Of a DNA stretch of 64,000 nucleotides, positions 1 through 11,269 are shown in pieces. The position numbers and the translations under genes are program-made. This DNA comes from Anoplopoma fimbria (lineage: Eukaryota > Chordata > Actinopteri > Perciformes > Anoplopomatidae): NCBI RefSeq assembly GCF_027596085.1, contig NC_072452.1:4099314-4163313 (forward strand), read 5' to 3'. Position 1 is the first letter of the stretch. Every line of letters begins with the position of its first letter. The notes below the pieces were generated by a model. That model saw only the letters and a list, made by a program, of their open reading frames with translations. It did not search any database and had not been told where the DNA came from.

Positions 1-145
1 CTCTTCCTCCTCCCGAGCAGCCCCATGTGGCCTTCCAGTCCCCTCTGCTGGAGTACAGCTCCGCCCTGAGCCTGGGGGGAGGAGGTCTGTCGCCCCACAG
101 CCAGCCTGCTGCCCCCTCCTTCCCCAGAGCCACGGACACTCCCAG
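1..145 (+). CDS. cspp1: CSPP1 exon a (cut by window start)
   Basis: Frame starts at nt 3 ([18 protein letters not shown]). It is Pro/Ser/Gly-rich and low in complexity, and ends after two bases of a codon at a CAG|GTATC donor. The true 5' border is outside the window, so this piece may be longer. Confidence 0.8.
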
Positions 146-3100
146 GTATCTTAAACGTCACATAAGCTTTAATTCTCAAGATTTGGTTGATTTGGGCGAT
201 GCACATGGTAACTGTGGCAACTGAACACTACATCAATTGTATTTAGCATCTACTCGGTCAGAAATACAACAGATTCATATTGTTTTGATGAAGAAATCGA
301 ATAATAAAGCAACTGCGAACTGATTTATTTGCAGCACACAGTGCGAGTAGTTTTCCACACAGCAGCAGAGAGTTGATTAGGGTGCTGAGGAGTAGGAGGC
401 CTGCAGCTCTTCATCTAATGGCTCACCGTGGCAGCTCCTTCTTGTTCATTATGTGATGCCACGTGTACAATTGAATCACTGTCAAAAAATGCAAAAGAAC
501 TACTGTTTTCTTTCGTGTACTTAGCGGTAACCTCAGACGCAACCCATGGCGTTTCCTGTGACTTTTTAACAATAAAAGCCACCTGGTGTTTCCTCGAATT
601 TAGCACTTGGCTGACGTAGAGTGAATTATAAACAATGAGGGCGAACTCAATTCGATATAATTGAACATGGTAGTCCTGGATTGCATGCATGTGTCATTTC
701 CTGTTGGTCTCCTGCGCGTGTAAAGCCAATTTGATCCAGAACTTGAATGGCTTATCCTAAAAACCTTTTTTCCTAAACATCTAAAGATGATAACTTAAAA
801 CGCTGCTCCTGTATTTTATTATTATTTTTGTGCCAAGTTGCTGGCAAGTCCATTTGACATTTAATTTATATTTATTTTAGATTTTGAAAAATCAACCAAA
901 CTACTTTGACCTTGTTAGTTAACCTCATACTGTGTAGCTCATATCATAAAACACAATATATAACAGCAGATACAGCCAGAAAAGTAGGACCTGCAGGAAG
1001 TATTAGCATTTATTTCATATCCTGCTGTGTTCTCCAGAATCCCCTTGTTTCCTCCTCATCCTCCTTCAGCTCTCAGTGAAGCCTACAGGAGTCCGTATGG
1101 AGAACCCCATCACTACTACGGCACCAGAAACCTGCTGGACCCCAACATGGCCTACTGTAAGCACTGCTCACTTCTGTTAAATATGAGGAGATAAACAACT
1201 ATCACTCTTAGTGAACATATTGGTAGAAGGTTAAACGTACGCTACATTCAGCATTATCATCATCAATTTAATGTGTGTTTTCATTTCTTTGTCCAGATGG
1301 TCACTTGTCTGTTCCTCCCGTGTCTTACTGGAATGTACCAGCGGGGGGGTCTCTGCCCAGCCAGTTTGGTAACCACAGCCCTCACAGCCAGCACAGTGGC
1401 AGCAGCTTCCCTGAGCCTCCGATCATGTAAATATCTCCCCTTTACTTTTTAGCACTTTGGCGTGGACCGAGGGGAAAGCAGCTAACAGTTAACATTTCAG
1501 CTTCACTAACTCACACACATCTAATTAATCCTTATTTAACGGTCCCGTTAACTCATTTCAATGAAAGCAATTGTTTTCAAGCATATGAGCCAAAAAAACA
1601 GGACCATTGTGCAGCCTCTTGTAATCTGCCTTTATATAATTTCTAACTGAACAGAATGGACTTGATAATAAATAATAAACTAAATGAGCTTTTTTTTGTC
1701 CCATTATATAATTGAGTAGTAACCACAATAGAATTGCTTGTGTCATAGTAAAACATTTTATTGAGCTGCAATAAGACAAAATAACAAATTGCGCAACTCT
1801 CCTGACAGGCCTAGCAGTGAGGCTGCCACTGTGGACTCCCACATCAGGGTTTTCCCCTCAGACAGATCCAGATCATCCAGGGAGAGGATTGTGAGCTACA
1901 GGGAGGCTTTGAAACAACAGGTAGGTTAAACCTTCCTACTGCCATCATCCACTGGAGATACAACTTTACTCTGAAACACGAGGAAGTCAGTCCGGATGTG
2001 TAGATCTAATGACTGCATTATAATTACATTATCCAACAAGTATATGGATGAAGGTGCAACTCGTCATGTACTTCAATACATGAACTTCACTAATAGCTCA
2101 GTGATAAAAGCACCATTAATGTGCCTGAAGATTTAACAAAGATGGCAAATAGTTTTTAAATGCTTTAGAAACAGGAGGTCTTAAAAGTCTACATTTGATG
2201 ACATGTTTAGCCAGCCAGGTTGAATTGTTTACAGGACATTGAACCTTTGTTTTATTATTCATTTACTTCTTGACTCTCTGGTGTTTCTCCAGTTAAGCTC
2301 GTTGACTTCTTGCTTCTTCACTGTACATTTATTAATTCACCCTCTGGTGTTTGAAGAATAACGCAACAAACGTGTTGAGCATTAACGTTGTGGGGGAAGA
2401 AGCACAGCAAATTGAATGGATGTGGATTTCATCTAAATTGATTACTGCATTAAAGCAAAGGAGCGCCTTTTTAAAATTCCACATACAAACCATTCTGTTA
2501 TGTCTTAACATTTTCGAAGGATATTGTTAATAGTTCATTTAGACTTAAATTTTGAATGTCATTCGTTAACGATGGTTAATGATGCTTACTCTCATGTAAC
2601 TGGACCCCATTGAACCTTTTTAAAGGGGTTAACCCACAATAAGTGGCTGTGTATGAACAGCTTCACCATGGCTCGGGGTCCTCTTTGGCTGGAAACAACA
2701 TTGTTGGGGAGTACTAAATACTGTGGCTGCAGGTAACGTTTAACTTTCACTGCATCCTAGTCTGTGAAATGTTGGCAGGAACCCTCCAGCAGAGGGAACA
2801 GCGAGCTTTACAACAAGGTAAAATGGACCTAGTTTAGAGTAAAAGACATAGTGAAAGTTGAGCCTTTAGATCCTCATTAATTTGCAGGCAGTAGACGTGT
2901 TGTGAGATATCCCCCTATCCAGCTGTTACTTCATATCCCAGAGCCACCTCCATCCCATTCCAGTCCTTCATCCCACTCCGCTCTACGAATTCCCAAAGCT
3001 TGCATTTTTTCCAATATTAGAACATCCCAGAGTGCATTATCCTGCTGATACCAACCATGTGCTTCTAAGTTTTGCCCCTCTATTATAGAGTTTTAGGTAC

Positions 3101-6100
3101 CAATTCCTGTGGTGCTGTGGTATGCTCTGTGCATTGTGGGATACATGCATATGCTCCAGTACTGTTAGCTCATGAGTTGCACTTGCATGTTATAAGTTGA
3201 ACTAAAATGTTAAAATGAACTTGCCGTTTGGGTATCAAGAATATACTGTCATAGAAATGTATAATTTCTTTGTTTGAAAGATATTTTATATAGTTTTTAG
3301 ATTTCGTCTTGATGAACTTGTTTGAGAGTAAAGTGATGTATTATTTTGATCACACTGGCATCACTGCGTCAGTTGGAGATAATTGTACAAAGCAGGAGAA
3401 GATGTTGTTGTGATAAACATTAACTGCTGAAATAATATTTCTTAGTGTTTACAGAATGATGGTGTCTTTTGAAGATTTTGATGTGACCTAAAAAATGCCG
3501 TACTACAGATCCAGCAGCAACAGGAACAGAGGCGTTTGGATAGGGAGGAGAAGGAGCGCTACGAGGCCCAGCTGGAGGCCGACATGAAGAACCACCAGCC
3601 GTGGGGTCGAGGCGGAGGAGGAGCCCCGCTCAGAGACAGCGCTGGAAACCTGATCGGTACGTCCCAGAGGCCCCTGAATGATGATTAAACTCACTGCTTT
3701 TGTCCACGAATGATAAGTTCTCAACTCTTATTCTTGCGGCCCAGCTGACCTCAACCAGATGCACAAACTGAATGAGGAGGCCTACATCAACCCGGAGCAG
3801 TGGCAGAGGAGAGCCACGGCCTCCGTGACGGCCCGCCGGGCAGAGCTCCCCGACCCCAACGAGAGGGTCTCCGGTACTGTAGCAGAGTGCAGTAGCCATG
3901 ACACTAGTGAGAGGCTCTCTGGTAGCGTAACCATCTTTCTTCTCTTTGTGTTGTATCCATGTACGTTAGAGTGTTGTGAGCAGTCGCAGCCTGCACTTTC
4001 CACACAGTCACAAAGCACTGTAAAATACAAAGATAAAAAAACTTTAGGAATGCCTGGAGCTCATTCAGGTTTTTGTACAAAAATGTCATATTTGCAACTG
4101 AGAAGCTTAAATAGCAGTACAGCATGACAGGGGAGATTTGACATCCATCTTATATTATTATTCTGATGTCCTCAGCTATTGCCCTGTTGAAAGGAAGGTT
4201 CTTTGGTCCTACTCAAAGAAAAATGTTTCATCTTTTGTAGGTTTCACCCATGTCCAAACCCCCCAGTTTGCCAGAGGCAATGTGTTTCCCAACCAGCCCA
4301 CCCAACAACAGCTCAACGAGCAGGACAAGTACAAAGCTTACCTCAAACAGCAGGTACTGCTTTAATCTACTGGTGGTGCTGCTACTGACTGTGTCTCATG
4401 GGAGGCTTGTCCAGCATCACTGCCGCAGGCAGCAGACCATCCGTTTGGACCTTTTTCCCAATTGAAGTTAATATAAGGACTGTTAAGTGGTTATAAAACG
4501 GTCTCAATTCATTCTGATGCCTCTTAATGACCTACATTAGCAAACGAGACCATCAACTAGAAGACCGGCTCTTTCTACAAACAGTAGTTATTCTTATTGC
4601 TTGTCACTTAGTCAGATTCCCAGGTAAAATCTGATTAAACCATTTATGGATCACAGACCGTAAGAGCCTCCGTTAAAGAAAGGCAGATGTTATATGTTGT
4701 GGTCACGGCTGATAGAGGGGCAACAACAGCAAAGAGAAATAGGAAAGAATTGACAGACAAAACTAAAAAAGAGCACGGGCAAAAATGGGAGTCAACCTTG
4801 GTCAACATACATAGGGGATTTGATAAAATTCAAAATCGATCCTGATTGGCCTTCATCCTCCTAGACTGGTATGCAATGTTTATTTGATTTGTGAAATACA
4901 TGGCGGGACGTGGTTTTACACGAATTTATGTCTGTGTCTAAATCAAAGCTAGCAAACAATTTGGCTAAGGTTGAATGTAGCCAACGTTAGCTGTATTTTG
5001 TTGAGCAAAGCTCTTTGTAATTATGAGCATGATTACCTACATGCATCAGGACATCCACAGTAGTTTGTATAAAGTTTTTTTGGGCTATTGTATGCCTTTT
5101 TATTTCATAGTGATAGTGGAGAGAGACAGGAAATGTGTTGAAAAAGAGCAGGAGGGGAATGACATTCAGAAAAAAGTCCAGCCAGCCTGTAATTGAACCA
5201 GGGACTCGCTGCTCAGGGAGTTGGCCTTTCACTGAAATGAGTAAACCTTTTGATGCAGGTGCGGGGGGATGTGTAAATGGATTTTATGTTGTCACTAATC
5301 TGCGTTTGTTTACAGATTGATGAGAAAATGCTGAAAAAAGCGGAGGAGAGGGAACAGATAAGACTGGAGGAGGAGAAAGAGGAGAAGAGGCTGGCGGAGC
5401 AGAGGGCCCGCATCCAGAGGGAGTTTGATGAAGAGCAAGAGAGGAAGAAACGGAAGGAAATGGAGGTGAGGAGCTAAACACAAAACAAGTTCTAGGCAGG
5501 CTTTACACTTGTGGTTAATAGTTATGATTCCAATTCTTTCCCCTTTTTCCTCATTCTTCCCCCTCTCTTCTTTGATGCTCAGCAAAAGGCCAAGAATGAA
5601 GAGCTGATTCAACTGGCCGAACAGAGGAAGAAGGAGATGGAGAGAAAGAAGAATGAGGCGGAGGAGAATGAGAGGGCAGCACTGAGGAGGCGGTATGAGA
5701 TGGAGAGGCAGGCTCGGGTGGAGGAGGTTGGTTCACTGACGGCTCCACAACCACACACTGCTGTAATACAGAGGCATTCAAAGTGACAAGTGTAAAATGG
5801 GAAGCTTTAGTAAATATTAGTAGAAACGCTTGGTGCTGTCGTCCAGCCTCACGATTGTTCCGACGACTTTTGAGAGGTTGATTGGGGAAAAACTCACCAA
5901 AATTTGTACATTTATCAATAATATTACAAGATGATGAGAGAGACGATACGAGAGGACGGGAGAGGAAGTCTGAACACTGATCAGTGTCAAGTATCTGGAG
6001 CTGCATACATGCTGCAGGCCGGTCCTGTATCCTAAGTTGATTTTTTTTTTTTCTTTGCATAATTTGGCGTCCTTATCCCATTAGTCCTTATTCACATTCT

Positions 6101-9100
6101 ACACCACCTCATTTTACATTGGATTCTTTTTTTAAATAATTGAGGATGTACTAAGGTAAAATCCCTTTTTGCAGTAACTGGCAACACTTGACTTAAATAA
6201 GTGTTACCTAAGTGTTGTATAATTAAACTATAGCCGAGTTCCATTCACATATTCTTATGCACATTTTGAAGTATCTCATTAGGAATGCTGTATCAAAACA
6301 AGACTTTTTCCTTCGTAGAAGTTTATACATCCAAGCAAACTTTTTTTGTTTCCGATTCGCAAACTCTACTTCTTCTTTACTGTCAGATTACAGCCATGTA
6401 GCCTATAGCGCCAACCTCTGACCATCTACGCTGTAACAGGGGTTTTCCACACCAAACCAGTTGGCGACAATCATCAATTTCCTTTGATTGAACCCGTTTC
6501 AGAAGCTTTAATGCAGCGATTGTCTGGCTGTGTGTTCTTAGGTGTACAGGGAGCCCTCACCTCCGATCCCCACCCTGCAGAAGAGACATGGACTACACCA
6601 GTACACCCCCAGACCCCCCTCTGCTAACAGCCAGCATTCAACGGCCCCCCTGTCTGTGAGTCTCACACACGTACAAAACTTTGTGTCTTTATAAAAATAA
6701 AAATAACTGTTCTCAGCAACTTCCAACTCCGGATGTGTTCTCTCCAACTTTTGAGTGTCTCTGTTTTCAAATCTTTCATGTCTCTTTCAGGAGCGCTCTC
6801 TGTCTGGTCTCCAGTCCCCTCCCGTCCCTGCTCGGAGGAACCAGCTCCGAGCTGCAGGTACTGTATCAGCCATCCGGTTATAAATGTCATCTGAGCACAG
6901 AGCAGTCTGAACCGAACACTAAGACACTGCACATTTGGGAGTGAGTCCAGCGAGTTCAACGGGCAGAGCAATCATTTATTGAACCTGTCATATTTGTGAT
7001 ATTATCTGCTAGTTGAAAGGAAAGACACTGTTTCAGATGTGCACTGTGTGTGTGTGGTGTGCGTGCGTGTGTGTGTGGTGTGTGTGTGTGTGTTTCCAGG
7101 TGACCAGCGTGACTTGTTCAGCGAGCTGTCGGCGCTGCGTCGGCACCTTCGCAGTGAAGAGAAGCGTCTGGAGGGTCGTCTGCAGCAGGTCGACTGGGAG
7201 GAGTTAGACTCTCCTCTGAGTGACAGGTCAGACCCGGCGTCCCTTTTACTGTAAGATTATTATATTTATCTCAAAGTGCAGTATTTGATGGTTATATTAA
7301 TACATGTGTAACACCTTAGGTCTAGTTCAAATGTTTATGTCAATTTATAGGCGCTATCAATGATGACAATGCGTAGTACAGTGATCATTAGGTAGCACAC
7401 TTTGCAGAAAACACACAAACCTGGTACGGTGCCTGAAATAGAGAAAAGTGATTTATAAATGGTAGAAATAAACGATGATGTCTGTCGATGAAGGGGTGCT
7501 TGAGTAACTCTGACTACGACTTTAACTTACACTTTAAGTGACTGATTCAAATCTAGTAAGTAAGCATTTAAGTGTTTTCTGTCTTTCTTTGTGCAGACAT
7601 CGGGAGCGCCCCCAGGTGGACGTGTTCGACATGGCCAGGCTGCGGCTCCAGGCTCCCGTCCGACGGCCGAACTCCAGAAACACGGAGCCCCGGAACCTGC
7701 AGAGAATCCACGACTCCCTTCAGCTCAAATGCACCGGTAATAAAGAAGTCCTACGGTCTACAGCGGGCTCTGCTGCAGACCAGCAACATTAGCTGACTGG
7801 TTTGTATGTGTGTGTCTGTGACTCAGACGCAGAGTCCAGGCTTGGCTTCAGAGAGGTTCCGAAGCAGGAGGAAGTGGGTGTGGCCGGCAGGAGGAGGCGG
7901 GGCTACAGCGATCTGCCTTTCAGCAGCCAGAGGTCTACAGTCCAGGACGGTCAGAGCTAAGTCCTACTTTCCCTTTACAGTGGTTTCATTAGAGATTCAT
8001 CTGTGTCAGACCTGTTTATGTTTTCACTTTATTGTGCTATAGGTTGATAGTTGGTCGGATTTTGATGACAAATATTAACAAAAAGTTTCTAATGTAGATT
8101 GTTGAGGATGAAAAAAGCTTCTATATGGCCCCATTTTCACTTGATATTAACCTGTGATCTGTTACTGGATAATACAATCTAATCTCATTTTTTTTTATTC
8201 AAACCTGGTATTAATAAGCAGTCTTGTCTTCTCAATTCGGCCTGCATTGTGATCGGATCTCAATATGCAAAGTGCAGAAGGAGTTAGGGGTGGCGGCCGA
8301 CAAGTTAAGAGAAGCAACGCCGTCGTTCATCTTTAATTCACATCGTGCAAGGAAAGATTTTCTAGCTACTGCTACTACTTTCAGCAAGAAGAGGCGGAGT
8401 AGGGTTATTTTTGAGAGTGGGGTCAGGTCACGCTGTACGGTTTGCACTCAAACGTGACTGAGATCTGGGGCTTTAAAGTTCAAAACCTGACGCTAACAAG
8501 CCAGAGTGGACTAAAGCCTTTCAATTAAGGTCAGATCAAGTTCACACAATCAGATCAAACAAGACAGATTAAAGGAGTCAACACGATTGAGTGTGAGCGG
8601 TCTTGTTAAGCAGCCTGATCACTTAAGATGATGTGGATGACTGTGATTGGTGTAATTTAGATTAAGACTTCATTTATGTAGCATGAGCCTAAATGTGATA
8701 TCACATGCACTATAATTAAACACAAATGTAGGTCTGTCTTATCATTTAGAACTCAGGCTAAGCAACAACTCAGGCTTAGCGTGACAGTTGGTTTGACCCG
8801 GACCAGCTTGGTTTCCCAGCATTGGTTCAAGCTCAGTCACTATGGCAACTATGATGCATTGACTTTATGGGAGTTGTGTTTTTTTTTTTCACAAAACATT
8901 GTGCTCCTTTTTCAGATCGGACATCCAAAAGGCAGATTACATGTTAATACCATTTGATATTTCTGTGGTTTAAAAAAAGAAATAAAAATAGATTAAATTG
9001 AAATCCTTGTGTTGCAGATTATTGTGACCTGTCCCCCCCACAGCAAAATGATTATCTGGTGAGTTGAAAAGAAAGAATAGCAGCTGTACTTGAGCTACAA

Positions 9101-11070
9101 ACATTCTCTAATTCTCTGTAAAAAAATGAACAGTAACTAACTTGTAACCATTGGAGTGGAATAGTGAAACGGTTGTCTGCGTTACAGAGGAGTGTGATGG
9201 GGAGGTCTGCCAGAGGTTCTCTGCTGGCGTCAGAGAGCGCTTTCATTGGTAAGATGCAGAGCTTGTAATAAAAACATTTACTGCCATTATTTGAATCAAG
9301 ACATGCAACTTTTTGTGTCACAGTCTTGTTTCAGGTGTGAGTGATTGACAGATGGATGCGACCGAGTCAAACTGAATATTTCTTTTTGCTTGTTGTCTAA
9401 AGACAGAAAGTTAATACATTGATCCTTTTAACACAGTGACATCATCTGTATGATCTAAAACAAGGGCATTGTTTTGTTGTTGATGGTAATTGTCGATTGG
9501 AGCAATAAATCCCTCAGTGCATGCTATAATGTTTAAAGCTGCAAAAATCTGTTCCCCCAGCACCCAGCGCCAACATTTGACGTGACCGTGTTGTAGATAG
9601 AATTACAGGCTGTTTCAGCTTGGCTTTGTAGTCTCGGCCTCTTAAAAATGCCATCCCAAAACGAGTGCAGAGGACATTGTGCACGGGGACACATTTGACA
9701 GTGTTTTGGCTGACTGATATTTAGCCGTATTTATTCCGAGTACACGGCAGAAGAAGTGCACGTCTCCCCGAGCAGTAGCGCTCAGCTTCCCAACACAGTG
9801 AGGTACTTATTGCTTCATTTGATTATATTTACCATCAACGCTGATTGGACTTTCGCATAAATCCTCTCAAGGTTGAGTACTTAGGATTCCAGGGACTAAT
9901 CCTAGCTTTGTGCGTTGTGTTTAGACCCTCTAGGTGAGGCCTTTCCAGAGCGCCGCACCCCAGAGCAGGAGAAAGCCCCCATGCTGTCAGCCAGGGAGAG
10001 GAGGAGGCTGTCCAAACGGCCACAGCACCCTCAGGTGGTCCAGCTTAAAAAAACTAAACATGCGGACCACGAGCTCCAGCGCTCCAGTTAAGGATGAAGC
10101 TACAACTGTAACAGTTTGGTTCATTGTCTTCTGTTCGTGTCCTCTGCTTGTTTTCAGGATCGAGCCTCCTCCAGTCGGCCCTTTGGCCAACAGGACGACT
10201 ACTCCGCCCTCACAGGTGACAGACAGGAAGCGGAGCCCCGTGGCGAGAGGGGGAGCCGGGACAGGTCAGGTCGTCTGATGTCCATCAGTCGCCGTAGCAA
10301 CGCAGCGGGTACGACTCAGTTCTGCTGGTTTTTGTGTTTTTTTTTATGTAATTATTCCAGTTTTGTATGCAAATATCAGCAAAGCCGTTTACTTTTTCCA
10401 GGAATGCAGCGGAGTATTTTTCATAGCTGTCTGAATTCAAACTGTACATAGGGGCTTTAATGGGTTTCCAAAAGCCCAGGGGTCATTATATTCAGCCAGT
10501 ATTCAATAATCAAAGGGAACTGCTGATTCTAGTTGGATGAAGAAAAGCATCGCCATTGCAAATAATTGTTTAGATATTAAACACAATGAGCTCTGCAGAG
10601 GTGGGTACCAATGTTTGTTATTAACCATCTGTCTCCCTCCTCCAGGACCAGCGGATCTGTCCGACGCAGGCTCCTCCCCTCCCCGCTTTTCTCTTCACAG
10701 TCATAACCGCCGAGGCTCTGTGGAAACGCCCTCTACAGATATCTGGATGCGGCCGGGAACGTTGGACAAACTGAAATGTTTGGACCGACCATCGAGGAGG
10801 GAGCGGTTGGCAACGTAGCACAGCTTCCCCTCCGAGACTGGGAGGTGCCCTCTGCTGTCGACTGCTCATCTGAACAGAGTGTTATGAACAGAGTGTTATG
10901 AACAGAGATCATGGCTGGTTTTAACTCTGACACACGTCTATATGAATGTCTGAAAAGTGATACTTATGAATATGTACTATTTTTCCTATGCTAGATCCTC
11001 AATATGAGTGACAAAGTGTATTTTATTACTAAATTATGTCTGAAATAAATTATATTTTGATTATATCAAG
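1..11070 (+). CDS. cspp1: Centrosome and spindle pole associated protein 1 (3' part, 20 exons)
   Basis: CSPP1 binds microtubules at centrosomes, spindle poles and the ciliary axoneme; human mutations cause Joubert-type ciliopathy (established knowledge). In this window 20 exons with AG/GT borders join in one frame: 1-145, 1077-1156, 1297-1426, 1809-1920, 2779-2817, 3509-3656, 3745-3873, 4241-4353, 5316-5465, 5583-5726, 6542-6655, 6791-6857, 7100-7226, 7597-7736, 7827-7949, 9018-9058, 9188-9248, 9925-10034, 10158-10308, 10646-10818. They total 2295 nt in frame (764 residues plus TAG). Recognition rests on the block around [19 protein letters not shown], followed by [14 protein letters not shown], on the K/E/R-rich coiled coil (about residues 299-396), and on the conserved order of Pro/Ser-rich and basic segments after it. 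The N-terminal part lies upstream of position 1. Whether this is the only fish copy or one of two paralogues cannot be told here. Confidence 0.9.
146..1076 (+). other. CSPP1 intron, nothing recognised
   Basis: 931 bp between exons a and b. Short open frames occur on both strands around 415-690, but they have no splice support and no recognisable protein. AT-rich. Confidence 0.6.
1077..1156 (+). CDS. cspp1: CSPP1 exon b
   Basis: Reads [19 protein letters not shown] in the phase left by the previous exon. The acceptor is CTCTCAG before 1077. An AG six bases earlier would put a stop in frame, which decides the border. The donor is ACT|GTAAGC. Confidence 0.85.
1297..1426 (+). CDS. cspp1: CSPP1 exon c
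   Basis: Acceptor TTTGTCCAG, donor ATCAT|GTAAAT. Encodes a Ser/Gly/Pro-rich stretch ([18 protein letters not shown], then a His/Ser-rich part). No domain is visible; it looks like a disordered linker. Confidence 0.85.
1809..1920 (+). CDS. cspp1: CSPP1 exon d
   Basis: Acceptor CCTGACAG, donor CAACAG|GTAGGT. Encodes a stretch ending in [12 protein letters not shown], the start of a charged helical segment. It ends in phase 0, which allows the following 39-bp exon to be used or skipped without changing frame. Confidence 0.85.
1921..3508 (+). other. CSPP1 introns around the microexon
   Basis: Two introns (1921-2778 and 2818-3508) flank the 39-bp exon. No other coding or repeat signal was seen. 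Confidence 0.55.
2779..2817 (+). CDS. cspp1: CSPP1 39-bp microexon (candidate cassette exon)
   Basis: Acceptor TTGGCAG and donor CAAG|GTAAAA flank exactly 13 codons ([13 protein letters not shown]). Both borders are phase 0, matching the exons on either side. It lies in an otherwise non-coding 1.6-kb interval. The neighbours join in frame without it, so it may be alternatively spliced. Support is from splice signals and phase only. Confidence 0.6.
3509..3656 (+). CDS. cspp1: CSPP1 exon with [13 protein letters not shown] block
   Basis: Acceptor GTACTACAG, donor ATCG|GTACGT. Starts with a Gln/Glu/Arg-rich helix ([18 protein letters not shown]) and runs into the glycine-rich [19 protein letters not shown] block, the most recognisable CSPP1 segment here. 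Confidence 0.9.
3745..3873 (+). CDS. cspp1: CSPP1 exon with [12 protein letters not shown] block
   Basis: Acceptor GCGGCCCAG, donor CTCCG|GTACTG. Encodes [19 protein letters not shown] and a basic stretch, continuing the conserved block of the previous exon across an 88-bp intron. Confidence 0.9.
4241..4353 (+). CDS. cspp1: CSPP1 exon before the coiled coil
   Basis: Acceptor CTTTTGTAG, donor CAGCAG|GTACTG. Encodes [17 protein letters not shown] and then a Gln/Lys-rich start of helix (KYKAYLKQQ). Confidence 0.88.
4455..4665 (+). repeat. Dispersed repeat copy in CSPP1 intron
   Basis: It shares long stretches with 43885-44060: GAGACCATCA, GAAGAT/C-CGGCT-TTTCTA and TTATTCTTA-TGCTTG appear in the same order, together with the upstream GTTAAGTGGTTAT / TTAACTGGTTAT part. 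This shows a moderately repeated, diverged family. Type unknown. Confidence 0.55.
5316..5465 (+). CDS. cspp1: CSPP1 coiled-coil exon 1
   Basis: Acceptor GTTTACAG, donor ATGGAG|GTGAGG. Fifty codons, nearly all Glu/Lys/Arg with spaced Leu/Ile ([20 protein letters not shown] at the start). It is a charged single-helix or coiled-coil segment, phase 0 at both ends. Confidence 0.88.
5583..5726 (+). CDS. cspp1: CSPP1 coiled-coil exon 2
   Basis: Acceptor TGCTCAG, donor GAGGAG|GTTGGT (weaker donor). Forty-eight codons continue the charged helix ([19 protein letters not shown]). Phase 0 at both ends. Confidence 0.87.
5727..6541 (+). other. CSPP1 intron, nothing recognised
   Basis: 815 bp. The minus-strand frame at 5551-6060 mostly shadows the coiled-coil exon and extends by chance. 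No repeat family identified. Confidence 0.5.
6542..6655 (+). CDS. cspp1: CSPP1 proline-rich exon
   Basis: Acceptor TTCTTAG, donor CTGTCT|GTGAGT. Encodes [17 protein letters not shown] and a Pro/Ser-rich tail; the repeated PxxP pattern could bind SH3-type partners (inference). Confidence 0.86.
6791..6857 (+). CDS. cspp1: CSPP1 exon ([12 protein letters not shown])
   Basis: Acceptor TCTTTCAG, donor GCTGCAG|GTACTG. Twenty-two codons, [19 protein letters not shown]. The [12 protein letters not shown] motif is typical of this part of CSPP1. Confidence 0.86.
7100..7226 (+). CDS. cspp1: CSPP1 exon ([19 protein letters not shown])
   Basis: The acceptor GTTTCCAG sits directly behind a (GT)n-rich tract (7043-7093), so the polypyrimidine part is short. 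Donor GACAG|GTCAGA. Encodes a helical [19 protein letters not shown] segment and an acidic end. Confidence 0.87.
7597..7736 (+). CDS. cspp1: CSPP1 exon ([10 protein letters not shown])
   Basis: Acceptor TTTGTGCAG, donor ACCG|GTAATA. Encodes [18 protein letters not shown] and then a basic [19 protein letters not shown] part. Confidence 0.87.
7827..7949 (+). CDS. cspp1: CSPP1 exon ([12 protein letters not shown])
   Basis: Acceptor GTGACTCAG, donor GACG|GTCAGA. Encodes [16 protein letters not shown] and an Arg-rich run. The frame joins both neighbours. Confidence 0.83.
7950..9017 (+). other. CSPP1 intron, nothing recognised
   Basis: 1068 bp. The part 8100-8600 has a transposon-like look (diverse base composition, open frames on both strands at 8224-8457), but I cannot name a family. 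Confidence 0.4.
9018..9058 (+). CDS. cspp1: CSPP1 small exon (41 bp)
   Basis: Acceptor GTGTTGCAG, donor TATCTG|GTGAGT. It completes a split Asp codon and adds [13 protein letters not shown]. It was accepted because phase and splice sites fit on both sides. Confidence 0.7.
9188..9248 (+). CDS. cspp1: CSPP1 small exon (61 bp)
   Basis: Acceptor GCGTTACAG, donor CATTG|GTAAGA. Encodes [19 protein letters not shown], a Ser/Arg-rich stretch found in the C-terminal region of the family. Confidence 0.8.
9249..9924 (+). other. CSPP1 intron, nothing recognised
   Basis: 676 bp of ordinary intronic sequence; no repeat or RNA gene seen. Confidence 0.5.
9925..10034 (+). CDS. cspp1: CSPP1 basic exon ([12 protein letters not shown])
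   Basis: Acceptor GTGTTTAG, donor CCTCAG|GTGGTC. Encodes [19 protein letters not shown] and then a strongly basic [12 protein letters not shown] segment. Confidence 0.82.
10158..10308 (+). CDS. cspp1: CSPP1 penultimate exon
   Basis: Acceptor TTGTTTTCAG, donor GCAGCG|G-GTACGA (exon ends at 10308). Encodes [16 protein letters not shown] followed by an Arg/Glu-rich disordered stretch. An internal GT at 10217 could act as a donor, but the longer form reads in frame to the last exon. Confidence 0.82.
10646..10818 (+). CDS. cspp1: CSPP1 last coding exon with stop
   Basis: Acceptor CCTCCTCCAG. Encodes a Ser/Pro/Arg-rich start, then [20 protein letters not shown] and a basic end, finishing with TAG at 10816-10818. 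The short basic tail is the protein C-terminus. Confidence 0.88.
10819..11070 (+). terminator. cspp1: CSPP1 3' UTR and poly(A) signal
   Basis: About 250 bp follow the stop, AT-rich toward the end, with AATAAA at 11044-11049. A 15-bp unit around GAACAGAGTGTTAT is tandemly repeated at 10872-10901. Cleavage is expected near 11065-11075 (inference). Confidence 0.75.
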
Positions 11071-11269
11071 TGTGTTTTGATTGAAACTAACAGAACTATA
11101 ATCAGATCAAAGACATTACTTTTATTATATTTAAAATCTTGAAAAAAAGAAGTCTGCATTACTTATACTAAATATAAATGCTTAGGGGATTACAAACCCT
11201 ACGTGTCCATAAAGTTTCCTCTTTCAAACGTGTGCAGATAACATGGCAGTTATTTTATATGAATATATT

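Noticed and set aside
5551..6060. 169-residue minus-strand frame
   Set aside because: It is the antisense shadow of the CSPP1 coiled-coil exon plus intron; no independent support.
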